Assembly: GCA_023052935.1 (NCBI GenBank) | Contig: CM041297.1 | Span: forward strand, 104,833,563 to 104,897,562 | DNA length: 64,000 nucleotides | Origin: Piezodorus guildinii | Lineage: Eukaryota; Arthropoda; Insecta; Hemiptera; Pentatomidae | Direction: 5' to 3' | Shown here: piece by piece, positions 42,111 to 55,587 of the stretch | How the letters are laid out: each line of letters begins with the position of its first letter | Position numbering within the stretch: the stretch's first letter is position 1 | The notes under the pieces: generated by a model | Told to the model about the DNA's origin: nothing | The model's input: only the letters and a program-made list of their open reading frames with translations | The model's database searches: none | Translations under genes and position numbers: made by a program

Positions 42111-44560
42111 ATTAAAATATATGCTGTAAGCATTAATCAAATCACATATATTTAGTAAGTAGGAGGTGATTTTTTGAGTATCGTCAATATACATAATATG
42201 TCTAATGCATACCAATGCAATTATATAAGATATGGTGGTTTTTAATTATGCTTATGGTGAGAAGTTTTTTTTTTTTTTTATTAAAACGAAGAATGTTAAA
42301 GTATTTAAGAGGCCCTAGTTTGATCGATAAGTTTTCATTTCACTTTTTATTAAAAACAACTTTTTCTCTTAGGTTGGGTGTCACTTCCATGCATGAGAAT
42401 AATTGTTTAGAACATACTATTTTGATAAGGATTTGTGGGAATATCAACATTTGAAACGAGTAAATAACAAGATATCACCATTTCCGAATGACACTGGAAA
42501 ATCTTGTACTTTAACTTTATTAATCGGATAGTTTATGAAAATAATATACTTTATAAAAATGTGTATAGGGTTTTAGAATCAGAACAAGAGCGATAAACAA
42601 AAAAAAAAAAGAAAGAAGGAAAAATGAAAAAAATTGAAAACTTTCCTATATATACGCTAGTGACTCAGTTATTTTCGATGATAAACAAAAAAAATCTATA
42701 GAGTTTTAGAATCAGTACACCGCTGGTAATTATAAGACCGGAAAAAAGAAAAGAAAAATAATATACATTTTTCGAATAAACACGCCCATAACTCAGTTAT
42801 TTTTGAGAATAGAGAAAAATATGTACAGAGAGAGTTTCAGAATAAGTAAAACGCGATAAAAAGAAAAAAAAATCTATATAATTATGTCACAAATTATCAT
42901 AGATGTAATTCCTCCAAAACTCGGTAATTATTGAAAATAGAGAAAAATTGAAAAGATTTTCACAGCGAAAAAAAGAGAGAGAAAAAAAAATTGATCTTAT
43001 GAGATGTGATTTCCAGATAACTCCATTATTGATGAAAAATTTAGAGAAAAATGTAATGTGTTGTGGTATCGAGGAATTTCGTTTGATTGAAAGTATAAAT
43101 GCTTTTGATTTAGTATTTTCAATAATGAACCCTTGTAATCAACAACAAAAATTACTCTACGTGTCGATAAATTCAATAAATGACAATTCGATAGAGAATT
43201 AAAGTCCCTACAAATTTCAATATTTTGGCTTTAGACCATCTCCGGGAAACCCCCACTTTACAAGAAGCCGAAAATAAAGAGCTTATAGTTACCTAAACAA
43301 CTTCCTATTTCTGAGAAAGAACGAAAAGTATCAAGGAAGTAAACATACGTGGATTAAGAAAATTAAATTACTTTTTATAGGCTTATATTATTATCCAGTG
43401 ATTTATGGAGCAATTTAACCATTCTACATATTTTGTTATCTTTTAGATTTGTTTGTAAATAACTACAAACCGAAAACAAAAATACCTTACGAGAATGACA
43501 ATGAAATGACTTGTTCTAGGAATAATCTTTGTTCAAAATCTCTCACTTATGAAAATACAATTCTTTGAATTGATGTTAAATCAGCTTTATTTCCTTTATG
43601 ATATTACATTACATTATTGTATCTGAAATAATAAACTTACAGATTTCTTGTAGAGTAGAAAAAGGAAAATATTGATCGGTATTTCATTATATATGTAAAA
43701 TGAGCTAACGGATCCAATTCGATGAATATAGAATATCAATTACCAAATTCAAGTTACTGCTGCCAAAATAAAAAACGTGCAAATTACACAAAAAGAGCAA
43801 AATATGCTTTATTCATATACCAAACTTGGGGGGGGGGAGGGGAGGGGGGAAGAAAAATTTAGAATAAGAAGTAAAAACAGGTGCTTTCCTCGACCAAAAT
43901 AATTATATACAATTTTTGTTTCCAGCAATTTAAAAATATTATTTGTAATCTATGAATATATTACTTCTGATTGTTTTGTTTTTTTAGTTAATAATATAGT
44001 AATGTATAAATAAACTTTCATGTTCTTTATATATTTTTGTCTAGTGAATTACATTGATTTGTTCATTAGTCCATTTATAATTGAGCTTCCTTCAGAGATT
44101 TCTTCATAATTATTTTTTGACTTAACAAAGTTTAGCGATGGTTAACTCCAATATTAGTTACCATCATCTCTTACCTATAACCAATACATAATTTTTTAGT
44201 TACAATATCAACTTAGCTTTAGTATGTCGTTATTGTTGTGTTCATTTAAATTAGGATTTAATTGTTTAAGAAACGATTATCTCCTCATTATACAATACAT
44301 TTAGATGTTTTAAAATAATGAATTCATCAATATTTTGATATAACCATATTTGTTAGGCTTTATAAACAGTTTTTATAAAATTTGTTTCGTAAATCGAGGT
44401 TTTAGTCACTAAGAAATATGTTAGCTCTTAAATGTAGGGAAATTTGTTTATATTTAGTTTCTTTTTACACTCAATGAGAACTTATTGAGTATTATTTTTA
44501 TTATAATTATCATTCAAAGATAGAGATCAGGTCGTTTGCTTTTTCTTTATTTTTAAAGTT
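42110..44560. other. non-satellite centre of the giant element
   Basis: It lacks the monomer. A loose repeat of about 120-140 bp is visible at about 42572, 42694 and 42829 (each with GTTTTAGAATCAG or GTTTCAGAATAAG, then an A-rich run and an ACTCAGTTATTTTYGA-type phrase). Open frames here are at most 84 codons and match nothing I know; no hAT dimerisation or BED-finger motif is seen. A poly(G) tract lies at about 43829-43850. Confidence 0.6.
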
Positions 44561-47500
44561 AACATACATATTGATATTGCTTCGCCGATATTATCAAATC
44601 GTTTTATTAATCAAAATCCGTTTAAGAAAGTGTTATTAAAATCCGATTATCCACGGCCCGATATTAAACCACATATAGATTGAAATTATCTAACATAAAT
44701 GTATCAAATGTTGATAATATCTAACATAAAAGAAAAAATATCAATATTATCTAGCATAAATTTAAGAAATATCTCTATAATCCAATATAAATGTAGCAAA
44801 ATATCGATATGACCTAATATAAATATAACAAATATCGATATAACCTAATTTAAATATAACAAATATCAATATTATCTAACATAAATGAAACTAATACCGA
44901 TATTATCTAACATAAATCTAACTAATATCAATATTACCTTACATAAATAAAACTAATATCGATATTATTTTACATAAATATAACTAATATCGATATTATC
45001 CTACATAAATGTACCTAATATCGATATTAATTAACTTTATATCAATTTCTATTATAGAAGAGTAATTTAGGATATGATTATATCAATTGGAACATTCTCT
45101 TCAAATTATGTTTATATGTATTTATTTATCAAAACATGTCAAAAATAAATATGATATTGAAAATCTGAAGATGAGGAATAGGGTACCTATGATTTATTTT
45201 TGACATGTTTTGATAAATAAATACATATAAACATAATTAGAAGAGAAGATATTATCTAACATATATGTATTAAATATCAATATTATCTACTTTTAATGTG
45301 AGAAATATCAATATTAACTAACAATAATTTATCTAATACCGATATTATCTAACATAAATGTACCAAATATCGATATTATCTTACATAAATGTAACTAATA
45401 TCGATATTATCTTACATAAATGTAACTGATATCGATATTATCTACTTTTAATGTGAGAAATATCAATATTAACTAACAATAATTTATCGAATGTGAGAAA
45501 TATCAATATTAACTAACATTAATTTATCTAATACCGATATTATCTAACATAAATGTAACAAATATCGATATTATTTGACATAAATGTACCTAATATCGAT
45601 ATTATTTAATATATATGTACTAAATATCGATATTATATACCTTTAATGTGAGAAATATCAATATTATATACCTTTAATGTGAGAAATATCAATATTATAT
45701 ACCTTTAATGTGAGAAATATCAATATTAACTAACATTAATCTATCTAATACCGATATTATCTAACATAAATGTAACTAATATGGATATTATCTTACATAA
45801 ATGTAACTAATATTGATATTAATTAACATATATGTACTAAATATCGATATTATCTAATTTTAATGTGTAAAATATCAATATTAACTAACATTAATTTATC
45901 TAATACCGATATTATCGTACATAAATGTAACAAATATCGATATTATCGTACATAAATGTAACTAATACCGATATTATCTTACATAAATGTAACTAATATC
46001 GATATCAATTAACATATATGTACAAAATATCAATATTATCTACTTTTAATGTGTAAAATATCAATATTAACTAACATTAATTTATCTAATACCGATATTA
46101 TCGTACTTAAATGTAACTAATATCGATATTATCTTACATAAATGTAACTGATATCGATATTATCTACTTTTAATGTGAGAAATATCAATATTAACTAACA
46201 ATAATTTATCGAATGTGAGAAATATCAATATTAACTAACATTAATTTATCTAATACCGATATTATCTAACATAAATGTAACAAATATCGATATTATTTGA
46301 CATAAATGTACCTAATATCGATATTATTTAATACATATGTACTTAATATCGATATTATATACCTTTAATGTGAGAAATATCAATATTATATACCTTTAAT
46401 GTGAGAAATATCAATATTATATACCTTTAATGTGAGAAATATCAATATTATATACCTTTAATGTGAGAAATTCAATATTATATACCTTTATGTGAGAAAT
46501 ATCAATATTAACTAACATTAATCTATCTAATACCGATATTATCTAACATAAATGAAACTAATATGGATATTATCTTACATAAATGTAACTAATATTGATA
46601 TTAATTAACATATATGTACTAAATATCGATATTATCTAATTTTAATGTGAAAAATATCAATATTAACTAACATTAATTTATCTAATACCGATATTATCGT
46701 ACATAAATGTACCAAATATCGATATTATCGAAACATAAATGTAACTAATACCGATATTATCTTACATAAATGTAACTAATATCGATATCAATTAACATAT
46801 ATGTACTAAAATATCGATATTATCTACTTTTAATGTGAGAAATATCAATATTAACTAACATTAATTTATCTAATACCGATATTATCTAACATAAATGTAA
46901 CAAATATCGATATTATCGTACATAAATGTAACTAATACCGATATTATTTACATAAATGTAACTAATATCGATAATAATAACATATATTGTACTAAATATC
47001 GATATTATCTACTTTTAATGTGAGAAATATCAATATTAACTAACATTAATTTATCTAATACGATATTATCTAACATAAATGTAACAATATCGATATTATC
47101 GTACATAAATGTAACTATATCGATTATCGTAATAATGTAATATACCGATATTATTGACATAAATGTACTAATATGATATTATCTTACGAAATGTAATAAT
47201 ATCGATATTATCTTACATAAATGTAACTATATCGATATTATCTACATTTAATGTGAGAAATATCAATATTAACTAACATTAATTTATCTAATAACGATAT
47301 TATCTAACATAAATGTAACAAATATCGATATTATCGAACATAAATGTAACAAATATCGATATATCTAATAATGTAACTAATATCATATTATCGTACATAA
47401 TAACTATCCGATATTTATCGACATAAATGTAACTAATATGGATATTATCTTACAGAAATGTAACTAATATCGATATTATCTTACATAAATGTAACTAATA

Positions 47501-50500
47501 TCGATATTATCTACATTTAATGTGAGAGATATCATATTAACTAACATTAATTTATCTAATACGATATTATCTAACATAAATGTAACAAATATCGATTATT
47601 TAAATATATGTACCAATATCGATATTATTACTTTAATGTGAGAAATATCAATATTTAACCTTTAATGTGAGAAATATCAATATTAACTAACATTAATTTA
47701 TCTAATACGATATTATCTAATAAATGTAACTAATATGGATATTATCTTACATAAATGTAACTTAATATCGATATTAATTAACATATATGTACTAAATATC
47801 GATATTATCTACTTTTAATGTGAGAAATATCAATATTATATACTTTAAAGTGAGATAATATCAATATTATATACTTTAATGTGAGATAAATTCAATATTA
47901 ATCTAACATTAATTTATTAATACCGATATTATCGTACATATATGTAACTAATATGGATATTATCTTACATAAATGTAACTAATATGATTATCTAATTAAC
48001 ATATATTACTTAATATCGTATTATTCTAATTTTTAATGTGTAAAATATCAATATTAATAACTAATTAATTTATCTGATTACGATATTATTTAACATAATA
48101 TGTAACAACAAATATCATCCTATATATGTACATAAATGTAACTATATACGATATTATCTTACATAAATTAAAAACTAATATCGATAATAAATAATAATAT
48201 ATGTACTAAATATTCGATATATATCTACTTTTAATGTGAAAATTATCAATATTATATACCTTTAAATGAGAAATATCAATATTATATACCTTTAAATGTG
48301 AGAAAATAATCAATATTTAACTAACTATACTTAATTAATCATAATATCCGATATTATCTAACATAAATGTAACTAATATGGATATAATCTTACATAAATG
48401 TAACTAATATCGATATTATTTAATAATATGTACTAATATCGATATTATATACCTTTAATGTGAGAAATATCAATATTTATACCTTTAATGTGAGAAATAT
48501 CAATATTATATACCTTTAATGTGAGAAATATCAATATTATTACCTTTAATGGGGAAATATCAATATTATATACCTTTAATGTGAGAATATCAATATTAAC
48601 TAACATTAATCTATCTAATACGATATTATCTAACTAAATGAAACTATATGATATTATCTTACATAAATGTAACTAATATTGATATTAATTAACATATATG
48701 TACTAAATATCGATATTATCTAATTATCTGACATAATGTAACTAATATGGATATTATCTTACAGAAATGTAACTAATATCGATATTATTTACATAAATGT
48801 AACTAATATCGATATTATCTACATTTAATGTGAGAATATCAATATTAACTAACATTAATTTATCTAATACCGATATTATCTAACATAAATGTAACAAATA
48901 TCGATATTATTTTAACATATATGTACTCAATATCGATATTATTTAACAATATATGTACTCATTAGATATTATTATACCTTTAATGTGAGAAATATCAATA
49001 TTTTATACCTTTAATGTGAGAAATATCAATATTAACTAACATTAATTTATCTAATACCGATATTATCTAACATAAATGTAACTAATATGGATATTATCTT
49101 ACATAAATGTAATTAATATCGATATTAATTAACATATATGTACTAAATATCGATATTATCTACTTTAATGTGAGAAATATCAATATTATATACTTTAAAG
49201 TGAGAAATATCAATATTATATACCTTTAATGTGGAAATATCAATATTAATAACATTTAATTTATCTAATACCGATATTATCGTACATATATGTAACTAAT
49301 ATGGATATTATCTTACATAAATGTAACTAATATTGATATTAATTAACATATATGTACTAAATATCGATATTATCTAATTTTAATGTGTAAAATATCATAT
49401 TAATAACATTAATTTATCTGATACGATATTATCTAACATAAATGTAACAAATATCGATATTATCGTACATAATGTAACTAATACCGATATTATCTTACAT
49501 AAATGTAACTAATATCGATAATAAATAACATATATGTACTAAATATCGATATTATCTACTTTTAATGTAAATATCAATATATATATACTTTAAAGTGAGA
49601 AATATCAATATTATATACCTTTAATGTGAGAAATATCAATATTAACTAACATTAATTTATCTAATACCGATATTATCTAACATAAATGTAACTAATATGG
49701 ATATATCTTACATAAATGTAACTAATATTGATATTAATTAACATATATGTACAAAATATCGATATTATCTAATTTTAATGAGAGAAATATCAATATTATA
49801 TTACATTAATTTATTAATACCGATATTATCGTACATAAATGTAACTAATATGGATATTATCTTACATAAATGTAACTAATATTGATATTAATTAACATAT
49901 ATGTACTAAATATCGATATTATCTAATTTTAATGTGTAAAATATCAATATTAACTAACATTAATTTATCTAACACCGATATTATCTAAAATAAATGTAAC
50001 AAATATCGATATTATCGTACATAAATGTAACTAATACCGATATTATCTTACATAAATGTAACTAATATCGATATAAATAACATATATGTACTAAATATCG
50101 ATATTATCTATTTTTAATGTGAAAATATCAATATTATATACATTAATATGTGAGAAATATATTATTAAATAAATGTAACAAATATCGATATTATCGTACA
50201 TAAATGTAACTAATACCGATATTATCTTACATAAATGTAACTAATATCGATATTAATAACATATATGTACTAAATATCGATATTATCTAATTTTAATGTG
50301 TAAAATATCAATATTAATAACATTAATTTATCAAAATACGATATTATCTACACATAAAATGTATATACAAATAATATACGATATTATCTACATAAATGTA
50401 ACTAATATCCGATATTATCTTACATAAATGTAACTAATATCGATAATAATAACATATATGTACTAAATATCGATATTATCTACTTTTAATGTGAGAAATA

Positions 50501-53500
50501 TCATATAATCTTACAAATAACAATTACATATTATCTACATAACTGAATATATCGTATATCGTACATAAATGTAACTAAATACCGATATTATCTACATAAA
50601 TGTAACTAATATGGATATTAAACTTACATAAATGTAACTAATATCGATATTATCTATATTAATGTAACTAATACAATATTATCGTACATAAATGTATCTA
50701 AATCGATATTATCTACATAATGTAACAATACGATATTATCTGACATAAATGTAACTAATAGATATTATCTTACATAAATGTAACTAATATCGATATATCA
50801 TATATAAATGAAACTAATACGATATTATCTTACATTAATGTATAATATCGAATATTATATACCTTTAATGTGAGAATTCAATATTATATACTTTAATTGA
50901 GAAATATCAATATTAATAACATTAATTATTATACCGATATTATTAACATAAATGTAACAATATAGATTAATCTTACATAAATGTAATAATATGATATTAT
51001 TAACATATATGTCAAATATCTATTATCTATTTAATGGAGAAATATAATATTAATACATTAATTATTAATCCGATATTATTAATAAATGTAACAATATGAT
51101 ATTATTTAATAATGTAACTAATATGATATTATTAACTATGTAAATATCATTTTAATTTAATGTGAAATATCAATATTAATAACTTAATTTATCTAACCGA
51201 TATTATCTAAAAAGTAACTGTATTATGTATTTATCTTATCTACAAATGTAATAATCGATATATTAAATATATGACTAAATATCGATATTATCTATTTAAT
51301 GGTAAATATCAATATAACTACATTAATTTATAATACGATATTACACATAAAATAAATCTACATATGATATGTATACTACTAAATGTACTATATGATATAA
51401 TAACATAAGTACTAATATCGATATTATTATTTTAATGTGAAATATCGAATATTTACTAAAGTAAATATCAATATTAATAATGAACTATATCGATATTATC
51501 GTAATAATTAACTAATACGATATTATCTACATAATGTAATAATATGATATTACTACATAAATGTACTAATACGATATATCTATTCTTTAATGTAAAAATT
51601 AATATGATTACTACTGAATGAATAATTATATCTTAATGAAATTATATTATCTTACATAATTACTAATACGATATTATCTTATAAATGTAACAATAAGATA
51701 TTATCTTACATAAATGTACTAATATGAATTATTACTAATGTAAATATCATATTATACTTAATGGAGAAATATCAATATTAATTACATTAATTTATCTAAT
51801 ACGATATTATCTACATAAATGTAACTAATATGGATATATCTTACATAAATGTAACTAATATGATATTAATTAACATATATGTACTAAATATCGATTATCT
51901 ACTTTTAATTGAAAATATAATTAATACATTAATTTATAATACGATATTATCTAACTAAATGTACGAAAATATCGATATTAATACCTAATAAATACATATA
52001 TATCTTAAGGGAAATATATATTAACATTAATTATCTAATACCGATATTATCTAACATAATGTAACTAATATGGATATTATCTTACATAAGTAATAATATC
52101 GATATTATTAACTATATTATAATATCGATATTATCATTTAATGAATATCAATTAACTACATTATTTATCTATACGATATTATCGTACATAAATGTAACTA
52201 ATAGGATATTATCTTACATAAATGTAACTAATATTGATATTAATTAACATATATGTACTAAATATCGATATTATCTAATTTTAATGTGAAAATATCATAT
52301 TAACTAAATTAATATCTACACGATATTATCTAAAATAAATGTAACAAATATCGATATTATCGTACATAAATGTAACTAATACCGATATTATCTTACATAA
52401 ATGTAACTAATATCGATATAAATAACATATATGTACTAAATATCGATATTATCTTTAATGTGAGAAATATCAATATTATATACCTTAAAGTGAAATATCA
52501 TATTATATACCTTTAATGTAGAAATATCATATTAACTAACATTAATTTATCTAATCGATATTATCTACATAAATGTAACTAATATGATATAATCTTACAT
52601 AAATGTAACTAATATTGATATTATTAACATAATGTAAAATATCGATATTATCTAATTTTAAGGGTGAAATATCAATATTAACTTACATTAATTTATCTAA
52701 TACCGATATTATCGTACATAATGTAACTAATATGGATATTATCTTACATAATGTAACTAATATTGATATTAATTAACATATATGTACTAAATATCGATAT
52801 TATCTAATTTTAATGTGTAAAATATCAATATTAATAACATTAATTTATCTAACACCGATATTATCTAAATAAATGTAACAAATATCGATATTATCGTACA
52901 TAAATGTAACTAATACGATATTATCTTACATAAATGTAACTAATATCGATATTAATTAACATATATGTACTAAATATCGATATTATCTAATTTTAATGTG
53001 TAAAATATCAATATTAACTAACATTAATTTATCTAATACCGATATTATCTAACATAAATGTAACAAATATCGATATTATCGTACATAAATGTAACTAATA
53101 CCGATATTATCTTACATAAATGTAACTAATATCGATAATAAATAACATATATGTACTAAATATCGATATTATCTACTTTTAATGTGAGAAATATCGATAT
53201 AATCTTACATAAATGTAACAAATATCGATATTATCGTACATAAATGTAACTAATATCGATATTATCGTACATGAATGTAACTAATACCGATATTATCTGA
53301 CATAAATGTAACTAATATGGATATTATCTTACATAAATGTAACTAATATCGATATTATCTTATATAAATGTAACTAATACAGATATTATCGTACATAAAT
53401 GTAACTAATATCGATATTATCGTACATGAATGTAACTAATACCGATATTATCTGACATAAATGTAACTAATATGGATATTATCTTACATAAATGTAACTA

Positions 53501-55119
53501 ATATCGATATTATCTTATATAAATGTAACTAATACAGATATTATCTTACATAAATGTACTCAATATCGATATTATATACCTTTAATGTGTAAAATATCAA
53601 TATTAACTAACATTAATTTATCTAATACCGATATTATCTAACATAAATGTAACTAATATGGATATTATCGTACATAAATGTAACTAATATCGATATTAAT
53701 TAACATATATGTACTAAATATCGATATTATCTACTTTTAATGTGAGAAATATCAATATTAACTAACATTAATTTATCTAATACCGATATTATCTAACATA
53801 AATGTAACAAATATCGATATTATTTAGCATATATGTACTCAATATCGATATTATATACCTTTAATGTGAGAAATATCAATATTATATACCTTTAATGTGA
53901 GAAATATCAATATTAACTAACATTAATTTATCTAATACCGATATTATCTAACATAAATGTAACTAATATGGATATTATCTTACATAAATGTAATTAATAT
54001 CGATATTAATTAACATATATGTACTAAATATCGATATTATCTACTTTTAATGTGTGAAATATCAATATTAACTAACATTAATTTATCTAATACCGATATT
54101 ATCTAACATAAATGTAACAAATATCGATATAATCTTACATAAATGTAACAAATATCGATATTATCGTACATAAATGTAACTAATATCGATATTATCGTAC
54201 ATGAATGTAACTAATACCGATATTATCTAACATAAATGTAACAAATATCGATATAATCTTACATAAATGTAACAAATATCGATATTATCTAACATAAATG
54301 TAACTAATATCGATATTATCGTACATAAATGTAACAAATATCGATATTATCTGACATAAATGTAACTAATATGGATATTATCTTACATAAATGTAACTAA
54401 TATCGATATTATCTTATATAAATGTAACTAATACAGATATTATCTTACATAAATGTAACTACTATCGATATTATCTCACATAAATGTAACTAATATCGAT
54501 ATGTACTAAATATGGATATTATCTACCTTTAATATGAGATATATCGATATTAACTAACATTAATGTAACTAATACCGATGTTGTCTAATATAAATGTAAC
54601 TAATATCGATATTACCTTGCATAAATGTAACTCACACCGATATTGCTACTAAATATTAATATCCCCATGTTTCCGTTATATTATGTATGTAATCTCAGTA
54701 ATATGCTGATGCCATATTAGCTATTATTAATAGTATATATATTATCCAAGTGTTTTGAATATACGGATATTACGGCATATTTTCATTAATATATTATATA
54801 AATATATATATAATAACGATATTGTATAACGTAAATGTTTCAAAACATCGTTAAAAGGATATTACAAGGTATTCATTTCTGATATACATATTCGAAAATA
54901 TCTCCACGATAACATTTAAATGCAACTAAATATCTATATTACAATACACGCCAAATGTACCTTATATGTTATCGCCCCTATATCTATTAAAAGAGATAGT
55001 AATTTACCGATATATCATTATCGATATTTACGAATATCGATATTTTAGCACCGATATAATATCGGTATCGATATTGCTGACCGATATTGATATCGATATC
55101 GATATCGATATTTTCCTTC
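44560..55119 (-). repeat. right satellite array, inverted relative to the left array
   Basis: Monomers read ATAAATGTAACAAATATCGATATTATC and variants, the reverse complement of the left monomer. Variant cores (AATATCAATATT, ATACCGATATT, AATATGGATATT) recur in fixed order, building units of roughly 160-200 bp marked by TTAATTTATCTAATACCG. The stretch of about 50.3-52.3 kb shows heavy single-base loss; 52.8-54.5 kb is again regular. Confidence 0.92.
45095..45247. repeat. 56-bp-arm hairpin nested in the right array
   Basis: Arms 45095-45150 and 45192-45247 are complementary with one mismatch (for example AATTATGTTTATATGTATTT and its complement); the loop is 41 bp and contains GGGTACC. It has no monomer sequence, so it is a separate small insertion or MITE. 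Confidence 0.8.
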
Positions 55120-55135
55120 CGATATCCCATCCCTA

Positions 55136-55143
55136 ATGGCAAG
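55136..55143. repeat. right 8-bp target-site duplication
   Basis: ATGGCAAG immediately follows CCCATCCCTA and matches 36067-36074 exactly. Confidence 0.9.
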
Positions 55144-55581
55144 GCTTGCCAACACCGTTATACTCAGAGGCCATTAGGACGTTGATGAAAATTGCATAAT
55201 TTATGAAGGTAGAAAAACAGTTAGGTTAAACTAAGGTACCTACTTAATATATTCATAATTTTCAAATGATTATCTTATCATTCCTTATGTATTTAAATTT
55301 GAGAGAACCCCCTTAATTATTAGAGCATGTGAGAGACCTAAATAAAACCGTTCGAGACCTCAATTTGGAATTACTACAGAATTTTTAATTTTTAGTTTTA
55401 TAATTGTTGTATAATAATTTATTTGTATCACATATATTTAAAATACTCATATTTGAGTAATACTAGGATTATGACTCATAAGAGGAAGGTTATGGTTGAT
55501 AGTTACCTTATAAGGTTATCTAAGTGAAATTCAAAATCCAGGTCAGATCATCTAAGTTTATCTCAATTGATTTCATTAATA
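55144..55581. promoter_or_regulatory. PDCL3-side part of the divergent promoter region / 5' UTR
   Basis: 438 bp lie between the giant element and the PDCL3 start codon. No coding signal. Together with 35904-36066 and one ATGGCAAG, it reconstitutes a pre-insertion spacer of about 0.6 kb between divergent start codons. Confidence 0.45.
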
Positions 55582-55587
55582 ATGCAG
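55582..55587 (+). CDS. PDCL3: PDCL3 exon 1 (Met-Gln)
   Basis: ATGCAG|GTAAGT: a two-codon coding exon with a consensus donor. It gives MQDPN with exon 2, as in animal PDCL3 N-termini. Confidence 0.85.

Larger units (their letters stand above)
36075..55135. mobile_element. 19,061-bp hAT-like element made of inverted satellite arrays
   Basis: The ends are inverted: TAGGGATGGGATATCG at 36075-36090 and its exact complement at 55120-55135. An 8-bp direct repeat (ATGGCAAG) flanks the whole block. A TAGNG-type terminus with an 8-bp duplication is the hAT superfamily signature. The inside is two arrays of a ~31-bp monomer in opposite orientations (left 36.1-42.1 kb, right 44.6-54.7 kb) around a ~2.4-kb centre. 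No transposase is seen, so it would depend on an enzyme supplied elsewhere. Subterminal repeats are normal in hAT elements as transposase binding sites; here they appear to have expanded to fill the element. The alternative, a satellite array with chance flanks, is unlikely given the exact duplication and matching ends. Confidence 0.85.

Noticed and set aside
42215..43202. Short frames in the centre of the giant element as a transposase
   Set aside because: They are under 85 codons, with no hAT dimerisation, BED or catalytic motif.
36075..55135. CRISPR-like array of repeats and spacers
   Set aside because: Monomers are contiguous and diverge gradually; there are no unique spacers, and the context is a eukaryotic genome.
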